Shown here piece by piece: positions 1 through 7,036 of a DNA stretch of 13,654 bases (its first letter is position 1; each line of letters opens with the position of its first letter). The stretch is taken from the NCBI GenBank assembly GCA_030692055.1, contig JAUYCY010000052.1, positions 1 to 13,654 on the forward strand, in the 5' to 3' direction. This DNA comes from Candidatus Omnitrophota bacterium (GTDB lineage: Bacteria; Omnitrophota; Koll11; Duberdicusellales; 4484-171). Under the pieces are notes generated by a model. That model worked only from the letters and a program-made list of their open reading frames with translations. It did no database searches and was not told the DNA's origin. The translations under genes were made by a program, and so were the position numbers.

Positions 1-163
1 GATTATGCTGTCTAAAGTAAGTTAAAAAGCTTAAACTAGGCAGAAAAAGATAAGAGAAACAGGCAAAACGCATAAAGTAAAGTGCGAAACAGATAAAACT
101 AAACTACTCTTAATTTTTTAGGTAGTTTTGCAACAGCGCCCTTGTCATGAGCGAGCCGAAGGA
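1..163. other. Leading stretch without a gene
   Basis: I see no convincing coding sequence here. Positions about 40-110 are strongly A-rich and poor in T. A weak hairpin pairs AAACTAC (101-107) with GTAGTTT (122-128) around a loop that contains six T; it may be a 3' end or a leader structure. An open frame on the minus strand covers this stretch and the next gene, but its translation looks like no protein family I know and it lies opposite a recognisable PilZ gene. Confidence 0.4.
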
Positions 164-191
164 TTGATTTTTTGTAAAATTCGTGTAGAAT
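164..191 (+). promoter_or_regulatory. Candidate promoter of the PilZ gene
   Basis: TTGATT (164-169) and TAGAAT (186-191) are separated by 16 bases, matching the sigma-70 consensus at 4 of 6 and 5 of 6 positions. Transcription would begin about seven bases after the -10 box, at or next to the ATG at 198. No Shine-Dalgarno sequence precedes that ATG, so the mRNA could be leaderless. This is inferred from sequence match only. Confidence 0.3.
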
Positions 192-197
192 AAGAAT

Positions 198-557
198 ATG
201 CCGGAGAAAAGAAAGTTTACGAGATTTAAAACAACGCTCTATGTTAAATATAGTCACCTTAATAATTTTCAGGACTTTTCCGCGATAGCGCAAGATATAA
301 GTATGAGTGGGATAAAAATTACACTTGATAAATCTATAAAAATTTGCGCAGATGATTTTATTACGCTTTATCTTTTGATACCGCAGATCACCATAAAGGT
401 TATCGGCAAAATAATCTGGGTAAACGATAGCGATAATAAGAAAGAAGCCGGGATTATTTTTATTAATATTCCTGATACGCATAAAGAAGATATCTATAAT
501 TATATCTTTAGGTACTATCGCGAAGAGATTACTAACAGATGGTGGAAGAACATGTAG
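198..557 (+). CDS. PilZ-domain protein (c-di-GMP receptor)
   Basis: A 119-residue protein made up almost entirely of a PilZ domain, the family that binds cyclic di-GMP and passes the signal to motility, adhesion or secretion machinery. Both halves of the ligand motif are visible: RxxxR at R5-R9 and the D/NxSxxG motif as D33-I-S-M-S-G38. The strand pattern up to about residue 90 fits the family beta-barrel, and the C-terminal 25 residues are polar and aromatic-rich. There is no fused output domain, so it probably acts through a protein partner. The ATG has no ribosome binding site in front of it and may be translated from a leaderless mRNA. The gene is separated from the next by a structured spacer. 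The PilZ call is firm; the process it controls is unknown. Confidence 0.85.
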   Translation: MPEKRKFTRFKTTLYVKYSHLNNFQDFSAIAQDISMSGIKITLDKSIKICADDFITLYLLIPQITIKVIGKIIWVNDSDNKKEAGIIFINIPDTHKEDIYNYIFRYYREEITNRWWKNM

Positions 558-831
558 AATAGGTTGCATAAGGTTACTTTAAGTTTCTTGCGGTATAGGA
601 AAGTATACCCTAAAGGGCACAAGTAAGACCCTTCCTTTAGAATGTATTAGGAAGGTCTATCCCTCTGGATAAAATGCGTTATGATAATATGCAGAGTTTA
701 ATTCTGTGTCGAAAGCTACCCAACAGGGTGTCCTGTTGGACTACCGCAAGGAAGTTCAAAGTGGTGAGCTTGCCAACGCAGTTGGCAAGTGAACTTTCTT
801 GATGTTGCAGGTACCAAAAAAGCAACGTCAA
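557..831 (+). ncRNA. Candidate structured RNA between pilZ-like and receiver genes
   Basis: About 275 bases without a gene hold a run of stems. GGTTACTT (572-579) pairs with AAGTAAGACC (621-630) with a 2-base bulge; GGTATA (592-597) pairs with TATACC (604-609). GACC-TTCCT (627-636) pairs with AGGAAGGTC (649-657) with one bulged base, and CAGAG (692-696) with TTCTG (702-706). CCAACAGG (720-727) pairs with CCTGTTGG (732-739). A 12-bp stem (747-758 with 790-801, one G-U) carries a nested 9-bp hairpin (769-777 with 781-789). TTGATGTTGC (799-808) pairs with GCAACGTCAA (822-831) and overlaps the previous stem by three bases. Several stems are mutually exclusive. I recognise no known family: there is no RNase P, tmRNA, cobalamin or SAM signature. 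Strand is assumed from the neighbouring genes. Confidence 0.4.
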
Positions 832-835
832 TCTT

Positions 836-864
836 AAGAAACATCAGGTAACCTCAAGAAACAT
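836..864. repeat. Short direct repeat before the receiver gene
   Basis: The nine bases AAGAAACAT occur at 836-844 and again at 856-864, a 20-base period of roughly two helical turns. The pair ends 22 bases before the response regulator start. A repeat on one helix face could be a regulator binding site, but its short length also allows chance. Confidence 0.3.
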
Positions 865-886
865 TGTGTAATAATAGGGGGTTAGA

Positions 887-1261
887 ATGGAGAAACTACT
901 TGTAGTGGAAGACGAAAAGGAAACAGCTGATATAATAAGTAAATTTTTAAAAAGGAAAGGCTTTGACGTAGATGTGGCGTATGATTTAAAAAGTGGGATG
1001 AATAGATTTCTGCCATATTACAAGGTAGTGCTTCTGGATATTCTTTTAAATGGAGAAAAGAGTTTTCCGCTTCTAAAAAAGATAAAAGAGGAGAGCCCAG
1101 AGACTATAGTAATCGTCGTCAGCGCCTACGATTTAGACCAAAATATAGCTGAGGCAAAAAAGCTCGGCGCAGACGCTTTTATTGCTAAGCCCATAATGAA
1201 TGAATATTTAGAAAACTTTCTTCTTTCTAAAATCCATTCGTTACGCCGTAAAGGTACCTGA
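887..1261 (+). CDS. Stand-alone receiver-domain response regulator (CheY-like)
   Basis: A 124-residue protein consisting of one receiver domain that accepts a phosphoryl group from a histidine kinase. Visible signature residues are the acidic pair E8-D9, the phosphoryl-accepting Asp51 in LLDILL, the switch Ser79 and Lys101 in AKPI. The usual six acidic-pocket and switch positions are present, so phosphorylation is expected. There is no DNA-binding or enzymatic output domain; it must act by protein contact or as a phosphorelay link. A GGGGG run five bases upstream of the ATG is a plausible ribosome binding site. The gene starts a tight run (spacings of 7 and 2 bases) with the VanZ-like and ribonucleotide reductase genes. 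No kinase is encoded in the window, so the partner is unknown. Confidence 0.88.
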   Translation: MEKLLVVEDEKETADIISKFLKRKGFDVDVAYDLKSGMNRFLPYYKVVLLDILLNGEKSFPLLKKIKEESPETIVIVVSAYDLDQNIAEAKKLGADAFIAKPIMNEYLENFLLSKIHSLRRKGT

Positions 1262-1268
1262 GTAATTT

Positions 1269-1601
1269 ATGCGGTATTTATTTTCTCGGTTTACTGTATA
1301 TGTTTATACTTTCTTTATTTTCCTTTTCTCTGTTCTTCCTGTTAGTGCGCCTTCAGTTGTTCCATCTTTTGATAAAATAATTCATTTTTTTATATATGGA
1401 TTACTTTCTTTTATGGTGGTAAATAGTTTACTATTGCGTAAGAAAAAAAACCCATTCACGATAGGCGTTTTCTATGCTTTTTCTGTGGGGCTTACGATTG
1501 AAATTATACAAATTTTTATTCCTTACCGTAGTTTCGAGTTATTAGATGTAGCTTCAAACTCTTTGGGTATCCTAGTGGGAACGCTAATAAAAGTTGTTTA
1601 A
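1269..1601 (+). CDS. VanZ-like family membrane protein
   Basis: A 110-residue integral membrane protein with about four hydrophobic segments (roughly residues 8-25, 37-55, 63-81 and 92-109). It has the VanZ-family pattern: D35-K-x-x-H39-F...Y43 at the start of the second segment, then E78-x-x-Q81, P85-x-R87, D93 and N97-x-x-G100. The family is named after the teicoplanin-resistance protein VanZ, but most members, including short ones such as this, have no proven biochemical function. It lies 7 bases after the receiver gene and 2 bases before nrdJ, so it is probably co-transcribed. No strong ribosome binding site is visible, which suggests translational coupling. The family call is good; a resistance role should not be assumed. 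Confidence 0.8.
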   Translation: MRYLFSRFTVYVYTFFIFLFSVLPVSAPSVVPSFDKIIHFFIYGLLSFMVVNSLLLRKKKNPFTIGVFYAFSVGLTIEIIQIFIPYRSFELLDVASNSLGILVGTLIKVV

Positions 1602-1603
1602 TC

Positions 1604-3697
1604 ATGGCAATTGTGCGAAGAGAAGTAATCAAGCGAGACGGAAAGCATGAAGTATTTGATTATCGCAAAATTTATAATGCAATTTCTAATGCCGCGGAAG
1701 AAATTCTTCCCACTCGCGATGCAAGAATTGTTATAGAAAGAACCCTTCCCAAAGCTCTCGCAAGTTTAAAAAAATACAAAAAGCATACCATACATATTGA
1801 ATATATCCAGGATATAGTAGAAGAGGCGTTAATGAAGGCTGGTTTTCCTCAGGTTGCAAAAGCCTATATCCTTTACCGTAAATACCGCGAGGATATACGC
1901 GTAGCCAAAGAAAAATTAGGCATCAAAGATGAACTAAAATTATCGCTTAATGCGATAAGCGTGCTTGGCGAGCGCTATCTTTTAAAGAATGATAAGCGTC
2001 AAGCGGTAGAAACTCCCCTTGAAATGTTTAAGAGGGTCAGCGAATATATCGCTAAGGCAGAAAGAAATTTTTTAGCAAAGAAAGAAAAAAATTTTAGCGA
2101 AAAGTTTTATGAAAAGCTAACAGCATTAGAGTTTTTGCCAAATTCTCCTACACTTATGAATGCGCAAACCCCCTTAGGCCAGCTTTCTGCCTGTTTTGTT
2201 TTACCTGTTCAGGATTCCATTAAAGATATCTTTAGTTCCATGAAGGCTATGGCGTTAATCCACCAAAGCGGCGGAGGAACCGGTTTTAGTTTTTCGCATC
2301 TGCGTCCAAAAGGAGACTTAGTTTTGTCTACAAAGGGCGTTGCTTCAGGCCCAGTGTCATTTATGCGGGTTTTTGATGCGGCAACGAATGTAATCGTGCA
2401 GGGTGGTAAGCGCCGCGGCGCAAATATGGCGATATTACGGGTAGATCACCCGGATATCGTAGAATTTGTGGAAGCGAAATTGAAAGAAGGGATTTTAGAA
2501 AATTTTAATATTTCCGTCGGTATAACCGATAAATTTATGCACGCCTTAAGAGGCAACCGTTCCTTTGAGCTCATTAACCCCCGTACCAAAAAAGCAGTAA
2601 GAAAAATAAAAGCAAAGACTTTATTTTCGCTTATTACTCTAAGCGCTTATAAATATGCTGATCCGGGATTAATTTTTCTTGATCAGATAAATAGAACTCA
2701 TACTCTAAAAGGATTGGGAGAAATTGAAGCGACGAATCCTTGCGGAGAAATACCTTTGCTTGGCTACGAAAGTTGCAATCTCGCTTCCATAAATTTAGCA
2801 AAATTTGTTAGGGATAAAAAGGTTGATTGGAAAGCATTAGGGGAAACAGTTATGTTGGGCGTACGCTTCTTAGACAATGTTATTGAGCTCAATAAGTATC
2901 CTTTAAGAGAAATAGAACTTATCACTAAGAGAAATAGAAAAATAGGATTAGGAGTTATGGGTTTTGCCGATATGCTGGTAAAGTTGAGGATTCCTTATGG
3001 TTTACCTCAATCAATTAGTTTTGCGAGAAGCCTTATGAAATTCATTCGTAAAATTTCACTTGGTGCATCGGCCCAACTCGCCAAAGAAAGAGGAGTGTTT
3101 CCTAATTATAAATACTCTATTTATGCAAGAAAGAACCTACGTTTAAGAAATGCCACCGTAAACAGCATTGCTCCCACCGGCTCCATAAGCATAATTGCAG
3201 GATGTTCGTCCGGTATTGAGCCCATTTTTGCTTTAAGTTTTACCCGTAACGTATTGGGAGGAACGAGGTTATTTGAGTTGAATCCTTTGCTGGAAGAAAT
3301 TGCCAGAGAAGAAGGCGTTTACTCCAGACATTTGATGAATATTTTAAGCGGAGAGCCGACCTTAAAAAACATTAAAGGCATACCCGCGGTAATTAAAAGA
3401 ATATTTACAACTGCTTTTGACGTATCTGCCCTTAATCATTTGAAAATTCAAGCTGCTTTTCAGGAATTTACCGATAACGCAGTTTCAAAAACAATAAATT
3501 TGCCGGAAAGCTCTACCATTGAAGACGTAGAGAAAATTTACCTTTCTGCGTATAACTTAAAACTGAAAGGAATCACTATTTATCGCTACGGCACTAAAAG
3601 CGAACAGGTATTAATGAGGGGCCGTTTTACGGAAGAAAATTTAGCGATAGGGGATGAATGCGCTTTATCTTGCATAGGTAAAGCATGCTCTGTCTAA
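1604..3697 (+). CDS. nrdJ: Adenosylcobalamin-dependent (class II) ribonucleotide reductase
   Basis: A 697-residue enzyme that reduces ribonucleotides to deoxyribonucleotides for DNA synthesis, using adenosylcobalamin to generate its radical. An ATP-cone allosteric domain occupies about residues 3-95 and the catalytic barrel follows. N378-P-C380-G-E382 is the active-site triad with the thiyl-radical Cys380. C197 and C391 match the redox pair of the Thermotoga class II enzyme by position. The conserved segments SGGGTGFSFSHLRP (222-235) and APTGSISIIAGCSSG (523-537) are present. C686, C690 and C695 near the C-terminus are suited to passing electrons from thioredoxin. No radical-supplying small subunit or NrdG activase is encoded nearby, as expected for class II. 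No cobalamin riboswitch is recognisable upstream. Confidence 0.93.
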   Translation: MAIVRREVIKRDGKHEVFDYRKIYNAISNAAEEILPTRDARIVIERTLPKALASLKKYKKHTIHIEYIQDIVEEALMKAGFPQVAKAYILYRKYREDIRVAKEKLGIKDELKLSLNAISVLGERYLLKNDKRQAVETPLEMFKRVSEYIAKAERNFLAKKEKNFSEKFYEKLTALEFLPNSPTLMNAQTPLGQLSACFVLPVQDSIKDIFSSMKAMALIHQSGGGTGFSFSHLRPKGDLVLSTKGVASGPVSFMRVFDAATNVIVQGGKRRGANMAILRVDHPDIVEFVEAKLKEGILENFNISVGITDKFMHALRGNRSFELINPRTKKAVRKIKAKTLFSLITLSAYKYADPGLIFLDQINRTHTLKGLGEIEATNPCGEIPLLGYESCNLASINLAKFVRDKKVDWKALGETVMLGVRFLDNVIELNKYPLREIELITKRNRKIGLGVMGFADMLVKLRIPYGLPQSISFARSLMKFIRKISLGASAQLAKERGVFPNYKYSIYARKNLRLRNATVNSIAPTGSISIIAGCSSGIEPIFALSFTRNVLGGTRLFELNPLLEEIAREEGVYSRHLMNILSGEPTLKNIKGIPAVIKRIFTTAFDVSALNHLKIQAAFQEFTDNAVSKTINLPESSTIEDVEKIYLSAYNLKLKGITIYRYGTKSEQVLMRGRFTEENLAIGDECALSCIGKACSV

Positions 3698-3743
3698 AAA
3701 GTCTTCCTATTATCTTTTTGAGCTAATAATCAGGAATCTTTAA

Positions 3744-5294
3744 ATGGATGAAGTCAATAATCTGGCCGAGATGCTTGCGTCTGCATCTTTGCGCTACCCT
3801 CATAAAACCGCGTTAGTTTTCGGCTCAAAGAAAATCACCTATAGCCGTCTGCAGAGTATTTCTTTAAAATTAGCCTCAGGCTTATATGGTTTAGGAGTGA
3901 GAAAAAATGATAAGGTAGCAGTATGGCTGGCTAATTGCCCGGAATTCGTTTATTCTTTTTTCGCTACCGTCAAGCTGGGGGCGACGGTGGTGCCGGTCAA
4001 TAATATGCTAAAAAGAGAAGAGGCAAAGTTTATAATTGAAGATTCCGGCGCAAAAATTTTAATCTCTTCGGTTGATAAGATAACCGACAGTGAGAATATA
4101 CTTTCGCGGCTGGAATCCTTGAAAAATATAATTTCTGTTCCTACTGCCGAAAATAATATCTTAAGCCTTAACTTCTACAGCCTCATAAACGATATTGGCG
4201 AGTTTAAGGAAGATACCGCGATCGCGCAGGACGATTTGGCCGAAATTATTTATACTTCCGGAACTACCGGTAAACCCAAAGGCGCCTGCCTGTCGCATAA
4301 GAATATTCTTTCCAACGTAAAGGATTGCGCTGGGCTTATAAATTTGACCAGCCGGGACTCCACGATATGCATACTGCCGCTTTTTCATTCTTTTGCTTCT
4401 ACGGTTTGTATGCTTATGCCTATTTATAAAGGGGCAAAAATAGTAATTATGCGAGCGGTCAAGCCCTTTAAAAGAGTTATCCGGGCAATCTTTAAACACC
4501 GTGTTACTATTCTTGTGGGAGTTCCTTCGCTTTTTAATATCTTAAGTGAAGTCAAGCTGCCGTTTTTAAGCCGGCTCCTAAATCTGCTTTTTAACCCGGT
4601 CAGACTGTGTATTTCTGGAGCTGCGGCATTGCCGTTTGAGGTATGGTATAAATTCGAAAAAAAATTTAAAAGGCCGCTTATTCAAGGCTATGGTTTAACA
4701 GAAGCATCGCCGGTAGTATCTCTTAATCCTCTAAAAGGAAAGCGTAAGCCCGAATCAGTAGGGCTGGCTTTAGCTTCTGATGAAATACGGATCGCGGATA
4801 TAAACGGAAAAGATTTAGGCATAGATTGCATCGGAGAACTTTTAGTCAAGGGCCCTAATGTGATGGCTGGCTACTATAAGCTTGAAGAGGAAAATAAAAA
4901 AACATTAGAAAATGGGTGGCTGCATACGGGAGATTTAGCGAAAATTGACCACGAAGGCTTTATTTATATTATGGGTAGGATTAAAGAAATGATTAACGTA
5001 AGAGGGTTAAACGTCTACCCCAGAGAAATAGAGGACCTGCTTTATAAATACCCCGGTATCAAAGAAGCAGCGGTAGTTGGGATAGAACACCGTCACCGCG
5101 GCGAAGCGCCGGTTGCATTTATAGTTAAAAGTGCGGATTTAAAAGAAAGAGATATCATAAAATACTTAAGGGAAAATCTCGCTCCCTATAAAGTGCCTTT
5201 AAAAGTAATTTTTAAAGATAGCTTGCCAAAAAATACCACCGGAAAGATATTAAAAAGAGAATTACAGGCAGAAATAGAGAATTTATTCAGATAG
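3744..5294 (+). CDS. AMP-forming acyl-CoA synthetase (long-chain fatty acid-CoA ligase-like)
   Basis: A 516-residue adenylate-forming enzyme that activates a carboxylic acid with ATP to an acyl-AMP and transfers it to CoA. The ANL-superfamily motifs occur in order: the phosphate-binding loop YTSGTTGKPKG (170-180), GYGLTE (315-320), GWLHTGDL (391-398), the hinge and CoA-side segment from G411 to E430, and the catalytic lysine K501 in PKNTTGK. Length and motif wording resemble bacterial long-chain acyl-CoA ligases (FadD type), but substrate cannot be read from the sequence; acyl-ACP synthetase or aryl-acid ligase remain possible. It starts 46 bases after nrdJ and may share its transcript. No strong ribosome binding site is seen before the ATG. 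Confidence 0.88.
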   Translation: MDEVNNLAEMLASASLRYPHKTALVFGSKKITYSRLQSISLKLASGLYGLGVRKNDKVAVWLANCPEFVYSFFATVKLGATVVPVNNMLKREEAKFIIEDSGAKILISSVDKITDSENILSRLESLKNIISVPTAENNILSLNFYSLINDIGEFKEDTAIAQDDLAEIIYTSGTTGKPKGACLSHKNILSNVKDCAGLINLTSRDSTICILPLFHSFASTVCMLMPIYKGAKIVIMRAVKPFKRVIRAIFKHRVTILVGVPSLFNILSEVKLPFLSRLLNLLFNPVRLCISGAAALPFEVWYKFEKKFKRPLIQGYGLTEASPVVSLNPLKGKRKPESVGLALASDEIRIADINGKDLGIDCIGELLVKGPNVMAGYYKLEEENKKTLENGWLHTGDLAKIDHEGFIYIMGRIKEMINVRGLNVYPREIEDLLYKYPGIKEAAVVGIEHRHRGEAPVAFIVKSADLKERDIIKYLRENLAPYKVPLKVIFKDSLPKNTTGKILKRELQAEIENLFR

Positions 5295-5305
5295 AATTTT
5301 TGGAG

Positions 5306-5333
5306 AAAGTATTTCAGGTAAGTAAAATACTTT
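5306..5333. other. Inverted repeat after the acyl-CoA ligase gene
   Basis: AAAGTATTT (5306-5314) and AAATACTTT (5325-5333) form a perfect 9-bp stem with a 10-base loop, 12 bases after the ligase stop codon. The stem is all A-T except one pair and is not followed by a T run, so it is a weak candidate for a terminator or an mRNA 3' end. Confidence 0.3.
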
Positions 5334-5404
5334 AGAGTGGAAGAATATAGTTAAGAGTAAAATAGTGAAGGGAGGCTTAACTTGTAGATAGTCAAGGAGG
5401 CAAG

Positions 5405-5851
5405 ATGAAAAAAGCGCTGGCTTTCGTGTTGTGTTGTATTATCGTATTTGGGTGGTCAGGCATACAGGCTAAAGATAGATTTTCAATTGAAGAATTGCGC
5501 CAACAATTTAGAGAGCTTATTTCAAAAGAAAAGAGCCAAAAGCTTTTTGAAGAAGCGGATTTAGTTTTTGAGGGAACACCGACAAAAGTTGAATTCCCTC
5601 AAAAAGGGATGATAGTAAATGCGAAAGGATTAGAGAGCCTTGACGAATCTCATTTTGTTGTTTTCTTTAAAGTGGAAAAGGTCATAAAGGGTAAATACGA
5701 AAATGAGGTTTTTAGTATCATTGTCCATAGTCCAACTATTTCTTTTAAGATCGCCCCTGAAGAATATGCATAAGGTAATGGAGAAAAATATAGAATTTAC
5801 ATTAAAAGTTTTCCATATGTGCTAACAATGCTTGCTGCGCAGTTACTATAA
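5405..5851 (+). pseudogene. Small exported protein gene interrupted by an in-frame TAA
   Basis: The first 122 codons encode a protein with a clear signal peptide: lysines at 2-3, a hydrophobic core to about residue 18 and probable cleavage after Ala22. A charged helical segment and a beta-rich part follow. The TAA at 5771-5773 stops it, but the same frame continues for 25 sense codons to the TAA at 5849-5851. The first 14 residues are GNGEKYRIYIKSFP, and together they read like the natural end of a beta-rich secreted domain. The ribosome binding site AAGGAGG just before the ATG is excellent, so the 5' end is intact. Either the gene took a recent nonsense mutation, the stop is read through, or the assembly has one wrong base. 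I do not recognise the family, and function is unknown. Confidence 0.6.
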
Positions 5852-5876
5852 GAGAAAGGGCTATGTGCGTTTCTGT

Positions 5877-5911
5877 AACTTCAAAAAAAAGCAATGCTTT
5901 TTTTTGAAGTT
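5877..5911. terminator. Hairpin terminator, probably bidirectional
   Basis: Positions 5877-5892 and 5896-5911 are perfect inverted complements (16 bp, 3-base loop) of the form AACTTC-A8-GC / GC-T8-GAAGTT. Read on the + strand the hairpin ends in a T8 run within its right arm, and the same holds on the minus strand, so it could stop transcription both ways. It separates the interrupted exported-protein gene from the pseudouridine synthase gene, which begins 18 bases later. Confidence 0.6.
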
Positions 5912-5928
5912 AGGACTCTAACTCTAAG

Positions 5929-6579
5929 ATGAATCCAGCATTTAAGGTTATTTTTGAAGACGAATACCTGATAATTCTTGAGAAAATTGCTAAAATTCTA
6001 ATCCTTCCTTCGCCAAAAAAAGAAAAATATACCCTTACATCGTTGCTTCAAGAACAGCTAAAGCAGGCAGTTTATCCTTGCCATCGCCTTGACAGAGAAA
6101 CTACCGGCTTAATTATTTATGCCAAAAGTAGAGATATTCAGGAAAGAATTATGAATGAGTTTAGGCAAGGCAAGATTAAGAAAAAATATATTGCCTTTGT
6201 AAGGGGTAGATTGAAACAGAAAGATGGCGTATTAGAGGGCTACGTTATTGATAGCGAAGGAAAAAAGTTTGGTGAAAAGCCAAAAAAAGCAAAAACTTTC
6301 TACCGCGTTGTCCGTCAAGAGCGAGACTACAGCGTCGCAGAGTTAGAGCCGCTTACCGGTAGAACTAACCAGCTACGTATCCAGCTTGCTAAAATCGGTA
6401 ACCCCATATTAGGGGAGCGTAAATATGCCTTCGGTAAAGATTTTAAGGTCAGGTTTAAACGTCTTGCCTTGCACGCTTCTTTTATCAGTTTCATCCATCC
6501 GGTAAGTAACCAGCGGTTATATTTTAAGCTGGATTTTCCGCCGGACATGAAAGCCTTTTTAGATAAAAAGTCTCTATAA
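5929..6579 (+). CDS. RluA-family RNA pseudouridine synthase
   Basis: A 216-residue enzyme that isomerises uridine to pseudouridine in rRNA or tRNA. The catalytic motif HRLDxxTTG is at 52-60 with Asp55 as the nucleophile. Downstream, YIAFVRGRL, the LEPLTGRTNQLRIQL block and the late RLALHASFISFIHP block are all typical of the RluA fold. There is no N-terminal S4 RNA-binding domain, and the usual DKPAG segment is degenerate (ILEKIAKILILPSP), so it resembles the short RluA/TruC-like members. The target uridine cannot be told from sequence. The gene follows a strong hairpin terminator by 18 bases and has no clear ribosome binding site; it seems to be a single-gene unit. Confidence 0.85.
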   Translation: MNPAFKVIFEDEYLIILEKIAKILILPSPKKEKYTLTSLLQEQLKQAVYPCHRLDRETTGLIIYAKSRDIQERIMNEFRQGKIKKKYIAFVRGRLKQKDGVLEGYVIDSEGKKFGEKPKKAKTFYRVVRQERDYSVAELEPLTGRTNQLRIQLAKIGNPILGERKYAFGKDFKVRFKRLALHASFISFIHPVSNQRLYFKLDFPPDMKAFLDKKSL

Positions 6580-6592
6580 ATTTCAAATTATA

Positions 6593-6620
6593 TTTACAAT
6601 CAATTCATTTTTGATATAAT
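6593..6620 (+). promoter_or_regulatory. Strong sigma-70-like promoter
   Basis: TTTACA (6593-6598) and TATAAT (6615-6620) are separated by 16 bases. The -10 box is a perfect consensus and is preceded by TG at 6612-6613, the extended -10 pattern TGnTATAAT. This is the best promoter match I see in the window. It points into the repeat at 6630 and the transporter remnant at 6710, so it is probably the surviving promoter of a now broken gene. It could also drive the downstream hydrolase. Confidence 0.55.
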
Positions 6621-6629
6621 TCTAAAAAT

Positions 6630-6700
6630 GATTACACAGATTAAACAATCTGCACAATCACTCCTAAAATCTGTGTAATCTTTTCCTAATCGCTGTAATC
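6630..6700. repeat. GATTACACAGATT inverted repeat
   Basis: GATTACACAGATT (6630-6642) and its perfect complement AATCTGTGTAATC (6668-6680) flank 25 bases that hold another partial unit (CAATCTGCACAATCA), and a third degenerate unit CTGTAATCA follows at 6693. Units of this kind return near 8654-8717 and at 12866-12950 in the window, so this is a dispersed non-coding repeat family. Transcribed, it would form a long stem between the promoter and the transporter remnant. Confidence 0.65.
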
Positions 6701-6709
6701 AATTCTTCG

Positions 6710-7002
6710 ATGAGAGAGAAATGGGGCTCTAAAATTGGTATCATTATGGCAGTTGCCGGCTCGGCAGTAGGGCTAGGAAACTTTTTGCGTTTTCCTTCTC
6801 AGGCTGCGCAAAACGGCGGCGGAGCCTTTATGATACCTTATTTTATCTCGCTTTTTTTTGGGCATACCTTTGATGTGGGTAGAATGGGCAATTGGTCGCT
6901 ACGGCAGGCTGGATTTTTTTGGTTTTGTCGTGGGGGATAATAATTGCTTTAGTTATTTTTTGTATTTATCGAGTTTTTAAAGAGCCATACAAAGACCTCT
7001 AA
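6710..7002 (+). pseudogene. Remnant of a sodium:neurotransmitter symporter family transporter
   Basis: The first 50 residues are unmistakable for the SNF/NSS family of Na+-coupled amino-acid transporters: [20 protein letters not shown], then GLGNFLRFP and [10 protein letters not shown], which form the first membrane segment with its sodium-site residues. At the T8 run (6852-6859) the frame is lost. One base fewer would give [16 protein letters not shown], the expected second segment, in the next frame. A second shift near 6904 leads to [20 protein letters not shown] followed by IYRVFKEPYKDL and a stop at 7000-7002, which looks like the last membrane segment and charged tail. Some 400 or more residues of the usual 450-600 are missing, so the middle was deleted and the rest is decaying. 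A protein read straight from 6710 would end at 6940. Confidence 0.75.
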
Positions 7003-7036
7003 TTTTTCATCGATGCGAAATTTGCGGTTTTTCTTT

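Noticed and set aside
99..569. Long minus-strand open frame of 156 codons
   Set aside because: It lies opposite the PilZ gene, whose RxxxR and DxSxxG motifs are clear, and its own translation is a low-complexity mix without family features.
570..886. RNase P RNA, tmRNA or a cobalamin riboswitch upstream of the B12-dependent reductase
   Set aside because: The required cores (RNase P AGGAAAGTCCGG and ACAGAATCC, a tmRNA T-arm, the B12 box) are absent. A faint likeness to the c-di-GMP riboswitch (CGAAAGCTACC...CTACCGCAAGG) lacks the conserved 5' half.
6710..6940. A functional 76-residue protein
   Set aside because: After residue 50 the frame leaves the transporter family, while the next frame keeps it; this is a frameshifted remnant.
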